Source: Irineochytrium annulatum
Lineage: Eukaryota > Chytridiomycota > Chytridiomycetes > Chytridiales > Chytridiaceae
Assembly (NCBI GenBank): GCA_027600665.1
Contig: JADGJL010000269.1
Coordinates: 1 to 27,708 of the forward strand
Direction of reading: 5' to 3'
Length of the DNA: 27,708 nt
Positions 18,757 through 27,708 of the stretch are shown one piece after another. The position numbers were made by a program, and so were the translations under genes. The notes below the pieces were generated by a model. It worked only from the letters and a program-made list of their open reading frames with translations, made no database searches and was not told the origin of the DNA. How positions within the stretch are numbered: the stretch's first letter is position 1; each line of letters begins with the position of its first letter.

Positions 18757-21700
18757 TTACAACAACAACGCTTCACGAACCCATCCCGCCAGCCAGGTTA
18801 TCCCGATTCTGGTACATGACTCCACCGCCCTTCTAGCGTGCTCGTCCCTCTCCCGTGCTTCAGGGTGGAACCTTCCCAAAGCGGCCTCGTGGAACGCCAA
18901 CGCAAGCTGACACTCCCTCAAATCCCTGCCGCCGCCGCCCTTTGATCGCCCCGCAAAACCTCGGGTACCACAGCAGCCGCCGCCCTCCCCGCTACCGATA
19001 CGGCCGTCTCGCGCGAGTGTTCGTCGAAGCATGGCACATGCCGACTTGGACTCACCCGCAAGGATTAAGGAGGACGCTCTAACAAGCTCCAGGGACGTTC
19101 GGCCAAATGGCGTCGCCGACCACGGTTGCCAAAGGGACGCAGCGTATTCAAAAGCGGTTATGAGCTTCTCGGTTTTCTCGGGCGTTAGGTTCCCCTCAGA
19201 GATGAGGATAATTGGTATAATCGACGTGAAGTGATTAAGCTAACAGTTGCGAGCTGGTTAGATTTTCACCGTACGAACGACCAGCGCCGTCACTCACCAG
19301 CATTCCAATCACGTCGTTCCTTCCATGACCCCTCAGCGCCTCCAGACCCATCCTCCAAAACCGCAACCCCACATCAAAGTCCCTTTCCACCACGGAGGCC
19401 AAACTTCTTACGACACACCACCCATCCCCAACGCCCGCGCCAACCCACACCTTCGCGAGCGCACGCATGCACCTAACGGCGCGGCCCGCGCCTCCGCGGC
19501 CCTCCATGAACCCCTCGGCGTCGGCGTACGCAAGCTCGGCCCCACCCGCTGCCTCGCGCACGTCACCGGCGCACATCGCGACCGCAACGGCGTCGCGCCA
19601 CCCGCGGCGGGCGTCCGCCTGCGGTACTGGCGGGTGCTGCGGCGGCTTTTCCGGTGGCGGGAGCGGTACTGGTGGCGACGACGATGTCGGAGGTAGGGAC
19701 GCGGCGGTGAGCGGGCGCGCGGTGGAGGCGGCCGTCGCTGGGCGGGAGGGCGCGACCACAGGCGGAAGGTTCGGCGTCGGCGAGACGGTCGCGGCCGTCG
19801 TGGTCGAATAAGATTGCCTCTGTGACGGGGAGATCGGGGATCGGGCGCGATTTACAGGGGCGCTGACGCTGGCGGTGGGAGGGCGATGGAGTCGATGAAG
19901 GTGGTGGTGGTGAATCCAACCCAGAGCGACGTGGGATGCCGTCTGGACGGAACCGCGGAGGAGGAAGGGGAGCGGATCGTATGTATGGACGCGTGTATGG
20001 CCCTGACCGTTGGGCAGGAGGAGGCGGTGGAGTCGAAGGGCCTGAGTGTGGTGACGGTCAGCTTTTCGTGGGTCATTTCGGAGCACTATGAGATTGCAAG
20101 AACGGTTAACTGTAATGTCACGAAGAAAAAATGTTCAAGAGATTGGCATACTATAAAGGAGGCCGAGGTCAAAGAAACCTTTAATGATGGACTCTCGATC
20201 GCCGCGGGTCATGCCGTCGGCCAGCGACCGGAGTGCAAAGTAGAGCTCCTCATCTGGCGTCGCGTCATCGCGTCGCGCAAGAACGGACAACGCTAGACCG
20301 GCATCACCATCGGCGGTAGGGTCATCACCGGGATCGGCGGCGGCCGGCGCGGCCTTTGCTATCACGCGACAACCCATCGACCTAGCGCGAAGGCGGTCGT
20401 GTCGCTTCTGTTCGCATTGAAGAAGGGTGGATATTGGACTTGCGGCGTACGGATGGGAGAGGTGTGTAAGGCAGGCGATCGCAGCATCGGTCGCGGCGGG
20501 GTCGTTGACCTTACTGAGGGAGTCGGAGAGGAGGGAGTACCAATGAGCGAGCTGGGCAGGTAGGTTGGCGCTAGAATCGAACTTCTTCAGGGAAATGATG
20601 TCACGGAGGACCTCGAGCGATTCTAAATCGGGTTCGTTACGATTACATAAATGCATAGCAGCGCTCTTTTACCTTGAATCGCACTCCGTGCGATGAACAT
20701 GTTTGCAAGCATTTCCAACGTTTTGATCGTCTCGGCCACGTATGTCGTCTGCCGCGAGTGGAAGCACACGAGCGGCAAGAGCGTACTCAGTTGATGCGGA
20801 TTTTCCTTAACTTGTTCGCTGTAGTAGCTGATCAGAGCGGCGTGCATCCCCTCGCGATCCGCCGCCGGTATCGCCTCATACACAGCCCTGAAATTACCTT
20901 TAGTTCCAAGGAATCTCGGTCGCAGTGACAAAAAGTGAAGTGCATACCTGTGTATGGAGACGTGCCGAAAACGAAACATTTCCTCAAACTCAAGCTCCTC
21001 CTCCGGCGCAATCCAACCATCCCCCCTGGAAACCTTGACAAGAAAATCAAACCGGTCAACCTCCTTTATCCATTCCGCCCACTCCCAGCCCTCCTTCCCT
21101 CGCGGCCCGATTCTCGCGACGATATTCAAATCGAACCACACGCCAACAACGCTCGCCCAACGCATCATCTCGACCAACTCTGGCGCCAGCCATCCCAGTA
21201 CGGACTCGATCGTCGTCTTCTCACCGCCGCTGTCCTCGCTCGGCCATGACCCGTCTGTCCAAGGCGGCGGCTGACGAAGGAGAAGCGTGTCGACTTGAAG
21301 GTCGGTTAAAAGCGGGGAGCCGTGCGAGAGTGCGTGGAAGTGATGGAGAAAGGTTTCCGGAAGACGCTTTACGTTCTGCTTGCGGAGCTTCCAGAGGATG
21401 ATGTCTTGCGTTTCGCGACGGGAGAGACCGCGGAGGGGGAGATGGATGACGTGTGCGGGAAGGTGGGAAAGGAGACGGGAGTGGGCAGCATTGTAGGAGG
21501 GGTATGTAGGATCTCTTTGAGGCTCGGTGAGGAGAAGGAAGTAGACCTATGATACATAAATTTTAACATTTACAATTGTAAGTGACAAAAATACCTTCGG
21601 GCAAGATTTAATAGCAGCGTGCAGGAGCAGAAGGGATGACGAATCAAACCACTACAGATAAATTAGCAATTAAGATTGAAGTAGGCCTTACCTGGAGGTC

Positions 21701-24475
21701 ATCGGCGGATATCAGAAGCAGCGATTTCTCCGATATTTTTCGGATGCAGCTGACGATCAAACAGCATAACGTTTCCTTCCGCACCTAACACAAGGATTAA
21801 GCATTCCAGCTTTGTCATCTCAGTGTATGTTTCCCCCTACCTGTCCCGACATCCGCTCTGTATAATCATTCTCCTCCACTTTCAATGTCGGCAGAATGTC
21901 ATTCAGGAGAGGGGCGAGATACGATGGCTCATCGACAGCGGTCATAAAGCTGGCCACGATATCTGCTGCCCTTACTCTGTCGCGATTGTTGGGTCGGGTA
22001 CTTTTGGCGGTGCCCTTCCGTCCTAGTTCACAAACGGTATAAGGAAACCCGTTTAAACTAAAATAGCGAGAATGTTAACCTGTAAGAATGCCACCACCGC
22101 TCGCGTATTTGTCAAGCGACTGCAAGCTCATCAACGAGGACTTGACCGAAAATGTTTTACTCTCGTTCGTGACGGCGTGCGTGCCCTCGTTGGTCGCGGC
22201 CCGGGCCTGCCCAAGTCGCTTTGCGACTTTATCCGTAAGTGAGCCGATCCCGTGCTGGATAAGGCGGCGGAGGATGGATTGGAACGGGAAATACTAGCGA
22301 ATGATTGAAAACGGGCATAGCACCACAATCGTCAGCAGAGGCCTGAACAATTTTGGATAGAACTAACCGGAATGAACCTGCCCGTCTCCGTGCCCTGCGA
22401 CCGGCATATAAATGCGTCCGAGTTCTGCTTAATGTGGTCGAGGAAGAAATGTGACATGAACGTCTTCCCCAACCCAGACTCGGCCTCCACGATCGTGACA
22501 GCAGACTTGCCCCTCCCGATCCAATCATGCAGGCTCTCAATAACCCTCTTCCTCTCCCCCTCATACCCAATAAACGCCACATCCACATGCCTCTCCTCCT
22601 TCAACGTGATCGTCCCGATGGTCCCCGTCCTCTTCACTCCCTGCACGTTCTTTGGCCCGCCCACCATAAATATCCGCGCTCCTCTCTCAGCCGCGCCCAC
22701 CAGCCGATTGGTCGGATGTGCCACGCAGTCGAACTCGCCCGAGACGCACTCCATGGTCCACTCGTCGCAGAAGATGGCGACAGGGTCGGCAGACCAGGCG
22801 CGCGAGAGCCGGCTAGCGGCCGTGACGGCGTCGCCGAGGAGGGAGTGCTCGGAGCGAAGGATATTGCCGAGGATGGATAGGAAGACGTCGTTGGTCGTTA
22901 CGGTGAGGGTCACGGGTGAGATGCGGTTCGCCTGGAGGGATTGGGAGACGGCGACAGCGGCTTGGATTGCGAACTTGGCGTTATTCTCGTGAGTGCAGGG
23001 AGGTAGACCAAAGATGCTGAGGAGCGTTTGGCCACGGTTGTCGACTGATTCTGAGGTCAGTCGCGCACACAAAGAGCTATGCATCGATCACGCACCTGAA
23101 AACTGGTGCACAAAGCCGTCGAACTTAACCAGAGTCGAGTTCACGAGCTTGAAGACCTCATTTGCCTTTTTCGCGTCGAACGGGAAGTTTAACTTAATGA
23201 ACAACACGCTAACTCGCCGGTACTCTGCATTTACGCGTCTTTAGCACCTTGAAAACACAAAACGGGATTCACAAATAGGCAAATGACTCACCGGCAAGCA
23301 CCTTCTCCGGGAACGCGCTCAAAGTCGACACCGTGCTCTTCTTCCTCATCGCCACACTTCCCACATCCATAAACGGATCCCCCAGTTTCAACCCGGAGCT
23401 CTTCAGCTCCTGCTTTAAATGCCACATCAAGCTCTGGTTCAGAAACGCCGAGCAAAACACCCCGTCATCCGACCATATCGTCGACGGCCTCCTCGTGCTA
23501 TCCCCGCCCCCGCCACCTCCGTTTCCACCGCTACTGCTATGAAGGTTCCCGTTCGTCCCCGTGAGGGCGAGGTTCATGGAACGGTCGTCGGTGGCCAAGA
23601 GGTAGGACCGGAGGCGGCTTTTGGCGTGGTAAAGTGCCGAGCGGATGAAGGAGCGCTTAAGGAGGACGGAGTGATCGAAGACTTCGACATCATCGTAGGA
23701 GGGAGAGGGTGGGGCGGCAGGGTCGAAGTAGCCGAGGCGGATGGCGAGGTCCTTGGTGAGGCCGATCTCACCTATTTGGAGTTAACAAGAGAAATTGGCA
23801 GATTTGCATAGATGGAACCAGCTCACCTGTAGAAGTCTTGTGGAGCGTTAACGAAAGCTGCTCGAACAAATCCCCGCATATGAAGTAATCACATCGGTCC
23901 ATCCCACTCGTCCCAATGATGACATGCCGGATTTCCCCGACGCCAATTGCCACATGCAACTTCATCTGAATCTTGTCATTATGCGCCCCTACGACCTCCC
24001 CGCCGCCGACTCTAAACGGATGCTGGCCCGCCGCGCCGCTTGGTGTGATCGCAAAATCCTTCATCCCGCACGTCATGAGGATATCGCTACAGCACGCCAT
24101 CGACCGATACTCTCTAAGCAAATGCGCGTTCTCCGTCCCGTCCCTGAATTGCGGTAGCTTCGAATCCGCAAACGCAAGCAGGATGGTTTCCCCGGTGAAC
24201 TTGACGACATCCCCCTCATAAGTCGACACGATCGAGATAATCTCGCTCAGGTAATCCGATATCGTCTGGCTCAGCACCTCGGCTGACACCTTCTCCCGTT
24301 TTGCCAGCTGCACGGTGGTGCTCGTGAACCCCGATATATCAATCAGCGCGACGGCGGCCACAGCCGTCTCCTCGAACGGTTCCCCGTTCACGAGCTTCGC
24401 GCGGATGGCCTCGCGCATCTCGCTCCGGGAGGCGGCGAGGACATAGTTGCTCACGAACGACTGGACGTCCAACAT
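18757..24475 (-). CDS. ADCY10-like protein: two class III cyclase domains, STAND-type ATPase, helical C-terminus
   Basis: Thirteen proposed exons: 24475-23827, 23771-23292, 23224-23096, 23050-22368, 22293-22080, 22022-21841, 21784-21692, 21651-21595, 21546-20948, 20887-20673, 20622-20152, 20109-19298, 19239-18757. Introns are 40-74 bases; the frame closes to 1688 residues, close to human ADCY10 (1610), the bicarbonate-regulated soluble adenylyl cyclase. C1 (about 40-220) begins ALIDISGFT with metal-binding Asp46; KFTGETILLAF has Glu96 where ADCY10 has the second metal Asp. C2 (about 377-505) has GDAVTAASRLS, with Thr496 where the catalytic Asn is expected; Arg500 is kept. The ATPase follows: Walker-A-like AESGLGKT (609-616, Ala for the first Gly) and LLISADDLQWFD (803-813). 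RHVSIHR then AVYEAIP opens the helical part; a Pro/Ser/Thr-rich insert lies at about 1334-1410. The junction after exon 11 is least certain: reading on gives a stop at 20135. Confidence 0.75.
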
Positions 24476-25487
24476 GGCTGGGCGTGGCGCGCTCTATCAC
24501 CCGCGGCGCGATGGTGCGAAACGCGCTTGCAGCCTCCTGATGGCTCGCTGGCGCGTAAATCTTTAATTAAGGACGGTCGACGCGCTGCTAGCACCTCCTG
24601 ATAGCTTGCGGGCGTAAATCTTTAATTAACGAAGTCCTCCAAGGGTTCCTGGCCGGTGTTTTCACAGATTTCCGTCATCGGCTGACGAGGGACGATTTCC
24701 CTGCTTGTCGCGGATATCCACCGTTGGCGCTGGAATGACGCCGAATGGCTCCTGGAGCTTATGCGGGCCGATCCGTCCACCGCTAGGCCCCACGTTTTAT
24801 CGCCCTCATCCAGCCGACCTCAGTTCGCCGGCCGTGTCCCGGAGCCGCGCCTGGGAGCTAGAAGCAGAGACTCCGATTCCTATTTCTTCTGGTCAAAGGA
24901 GGCCCACCCGATGGCTGGGTGTTGGGGATAATTGGCGTCGCAACAGGCCGGGAGGTGCTGTCGCCATCCTTTAGCCGCGGGACGTTAATCCATGAAATAA
25001 GATAACTGCGGACGGCGATATTCCGCAGCTTCATTGTTCGCGTGAGCAGTTGTCCCAGTCGCCCCCTCTTTCGTCGCCTCCGGCTTGTTAGGTCGCCTCC
25101 TCCACGGATTTCAAGGCCGCGGACCGTTGGGATCACCGCGTCCTTGTTACCCGCGCACAATAGTATAATGGGGGCAATCACTGTCCCGCTGGCGCCTAGT
25201 CGGCGAAGGCGAACATCCTGTCCTTGTTCCCTTGTTCTTTGGGGACTTCCCGAGAACCATCACATCACGGCTATCGCTGACCCACAACTAGAAGCCGTCG
25301 GACTGGTTCGCCCATTCTCCCATTCTCTACGATTCGCTTCAGCCTCAACCGACTACGACTGACAGAGACGACACGCGCGGCCGTCGTCCGTTTAGCTGGC
25401 CCCGTTGTCGATTACGCTTGTCTGTCTCGGTTCGGAGACACTACTCCTCGTCTGCGCCACGTCCCTGAGCCGACGCGTCCAGGCAAG
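24476..25487. other. Divergent promoter region, ADCY10-like gene / F-box gene
   Basis: About 1 kb between the starts of two diverging genes. The part next to the cyclase-like gene holds a duplicated element (24523-24629, listed separately). The remainder is GC-rich with several overlapping short frames on both strands (for example 24705-24974 and 24858-25181) that show no domain. No RNA gene recognised. Confidence 0.4.
24523..24629. repeat. Duplicated promoter-proximal element with TTAATTAA palindrome
   Basis: Two imperfect copies, 24523-24570 and 24582-24629, about 59 bases apart. Each has GCGC-TGC, then CCTCCTGATRGCTYGC, then GGCGTAAA (GGCGCGTAAA in copy 1) and finally ATCTTTAATTAA, ending in the palindrome TTAATTAA. 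The shared 3' part GCGTAAATCTTTAATTAA is identical. The pair begins 48 bases upstream of the ADCY10-like start codon, so it may be a promoter element bound by a regulator, possibly of the homeodomain type given the TAATTA core; that is inference. Confidence 0.65.
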
Positions 25488-27708
25488 ATGCGCTTCCCGG
25501 CCGAGATACTTCATCAAATCTTCTCCTGCTTGCTCCTGGACGGCGCGAGTGCTTTACCGCACCCGCAGAGGAACGCGTCGTTGTGTCAGTCGTCGTTCGT
25601 GACGGAGCAGTCGCACCACTCGTCGGGAACGACCGGTGTCGATAAAGTCACTCTGATCCAATGCGCGTTGGTGTGCTCGGCCTGGGCCGGTACGGCGATT
25701 CCATTGATGTAAGCAAATATTGTCGTTGTTATTTATGCAATTGTGTGCGAGAGCAGGCCGCGTTATTGGGGTTGGACTTACTACGAATAACTAAGCTTGT
25801 TTATTAGATGGAATCATGTCACCTTGGGGAACAAGTGTCATAACGACAAAAGGGCTCTCGATGTCCTTATATCCCTCCCAAGGAAAGATAACATTCGTGA
25901 ACGGGATCTCGTCGTTCTCCGCCCGTCCCACCAGTACCCGTACCAACAACACCAACAACCCTCGCCCCGCACCTCCCGCCGCAACCTCTCCCTCACCCCC
26001 CCTCGCGAACACGTCCGTCACATCTCCGTCAAATTCGACGTCGAGAACCAGCTCATGACCGCGGGCGCGCGCGGAATTATTGCGATGGGGGCGTGGTCGT
26101 TCTGGGTGCACGAGTTCATCAAGATCGTTGGGCAGGGTTTAAAGAGCTTGAAGCTCGAGATCGAGTGGTCTAACAGGAACGAGGAGGAGCAGGATTGGGG
26201 CGTGGATGTGGATGAGGGAGTGATCGGGTATGGAAGGAGCTTCGTACGGGGGTTCATGCTAGATTGTGCAAAGTGGATCGGAAGCGTGTCGACGGCCACT
26301 ACGTTTACGTTTGATGCGAGAAGGTGCACCTTGGTGAGGTTTTTGTGCTTTCAGCAGACATTCTTCTTTATTTTAACTTACCAAATCCTTAAAAGGCTCA
26401 CATGAACCTCGCCGACCTAATCGGCGGCTCCAACTTCACAAACATCCGCACGCTCGAGCTCTCTTTCCCGAAGCGCAAGTCCCTCCACAGCCCGACCGCG
26501 ACTGTCCAACGGCTCGCGCGTCACCTGTCCCATTTCCGCGACTCCTTCGCCACCCTCCGCTCCCTCATCCTCCGCAATATCTCCGTCATCCCCGCGGACG
26601 AATCTACGCAGCAGCCGCAGCCGAGCCCGCCTATCCAAGAACCACCAGAGCCCCTGGCCGACATCCTAGCCGCCGCGACGTCTCTCACCCACATCGAGCT
26701 CGATCGCTGTCTGGGCCTCATCACCCCAACCGCGCTCGACCGCATCTTGCCGGACTTTCATCACGCCCACACGCTTCGCGCCCTCATCATCCGGGACTGC
26801 CAGCTCGCACGGCTTTCGTCCACTAACCCAAACTGCCAATCCCTGCACCGCCTTCTGACGCGGGTGGCGGGCTGCGTCAACCGTCTCGAGATTTCGGACA
26901 ACGCTTTCGTCGAGCTTAACATTGACACGCCGACACCTGCGACGATCACGCACCTGCCATGGCCGCAGCTCATTGCGTCCGCGCTTCTGCCCGCACTGGG
27001 GCTTACGGTCAATGCCGCGCTCCGCACCTTGCAGCTCTCGCACCTGCCCCAGCTCACGCACGTCCCGGCCCTCCGACACGGATCGCTTCCGTCGCTGGAG
27101 TCTCTGGCCCTGGGACCAGCGTTGGGAGGGATGTCCGCCACGGTGATCGAGACAGTGCGCCTCGCGTGCTGCGACATTCGAGGCACCACACGACTCCGCG
27201 CCATCGGCGTGAGCGTCGACCCTCCTGCTCGGGGCCACGTGTCCGGTGGGCTGCAGCTCGTCGGGACCACGTACACGCTGCACGTGGTCCAACCCAACGC
27301 TGCGGGAGCGTCGTCGGGCTTGGACACCGAGGATCGGGACAGCGTGCAGGGCGACACTGACGCGCTGAACCGCAGGCGGGAGCTGGAGCACGCCGTCACG
27401 CGACTGATCCGCAGCTCGCCAGCATGTGAGCGCCTTGTTCTGGGCGTGGACGCGTCCGACACCCTCGTCAACTTCGTTTCCACCGCCGCGACGCGATCCA
27501 ACAGCCGGCTGCGCGACGTTATACTGGAGCGGTGCGACGCCGTCGACAGGGTCGAAAGCGTCATGCGTCTCATGGCTTCGCTGTGTGTTGAGCGCGTGCA
27601 GGGACAGAACAAGGGGTACTTGGGGCGGCCGGGCGCGAGGGTCAAGATGGCGCGGCTGTCGGACTATGTTGGGAGGGTGATGGAGGATTTATGTGCGGGG
27701 GCTGGGGT
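25488..27708 (+). CDS. F-box/LRR-like protein, 3' end outside the window
   Basis: Proposed exons 25488-25708, 25808-26333 and 26396 to the right edge, where the frame is still open (687 codons so far). The first exon opens with MRFPAEILHQIFSCLLL, an F-box start, and continues TLIQCALVCSAWAGTAIPLI, the end of the F-box, completed across intron 1 by WNHVTL. Exon 2 has a polar Gln/Pro/Ser/Arg loop, then HVRHISVKFDVE and LKSLKLEIEW. Exon 3 has a run of irregular leucine-rich units (NIRTLELSF, LRSLILRNISV, LTHIELDRCLGL, LRALIIRDCQL, LRTLQLSHLPQL, LESLALGPAL), typical of F-box substrate receptors. Introns are 99 and 62 bases, GT-AG. Probably the substrate arm of an SCF ligase; target unknown. Confidence 0.7.

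Noticed and set aside
19852..20135. Splitting the ADCY10-like gene in two, with a stop at 20135 and a new start at 20076
   Set aside because: A 42-base GT-AG intron (20110-20151) joins exon 11 to a frame open for over 800 bases, and the fused length agrees with ADCY10. A split model remains possible and is noted in the gene entry.

Overview
The window looks like nuclear DNA of a zoosporic (flagellated) fungus, most likely a chytrid. Evidence: GC-rich coding sequence with a C/G bias at third positions; many short GT-AG introns of about 40 to 180 bases, some with branch-like CTAAC or CTAAT motifs; a fungal-type Golgi GDP-mannose transporter; and genes whose families go with motile cilia and are usually absent from non-flagellated fungi (a doublecortin-domain protein, an ADCY10-like soluble cyclase). 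No rRNA, tRNA, CRISPR array, plasmid or phage feature was seen. All gene models were spliced by eye, so exon borders are predictions, but reading frames close across every junction given.

Layout. 651-2291: two tandem F-box genes on the minus strand, the second a truncated copy of the first. 2420-3869 (minus): four-exon GDP-mannose transporter (VRG4 type). 4424-6620 (plus): large membrane protein of two repeated six-helix modules, resembling the two membrane halves of adenylyl cyclase but with no catalytic domain. 7477-10118 (minus): protein with three doublecortin domains, a very acidic N-terminus and a C-terminal acidic repeat. 11086-13307 (minus): coiled-coil protein with a CC1-box (AAxxG) like those of dynein-dynactin cargo adaptors. 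13846-15202 (plus): orphan seven-helix protein, divergent from the previous gene. 15631-16614 (minus): mitochondrial stomatin-like protein 2. 17099-18544 (plus): F-box/LRR-like protein. 18757-24475 (minus): 13-exon ADCY10-like protein of about 1688 residues (two cyclase domains, STAND-type ATPase, helical C-terminus). 25488 to the right edge (plus): another F-box/LRR-like gene, cut by the window end.

How they fit together. Several genes point to zoospore biology: microtubule and axoneme structure (doublecortin), microtubule transport (CC1-box adaptor) and cAMP-type signalling (ADCY10-like protein, adenylyl-cyclase-like membrane protein, seven-helix protein). The link is inferred from family knowledge; the genes do not form an operon. 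The F-box genes fit a lineage-specific family expansion. The most unusual items are the CC1-box protein, the cyclase-like membrane protein without a cyclase, the ADCY10-like protein with altered catalytic residues, and the orphan seven-helix protein.
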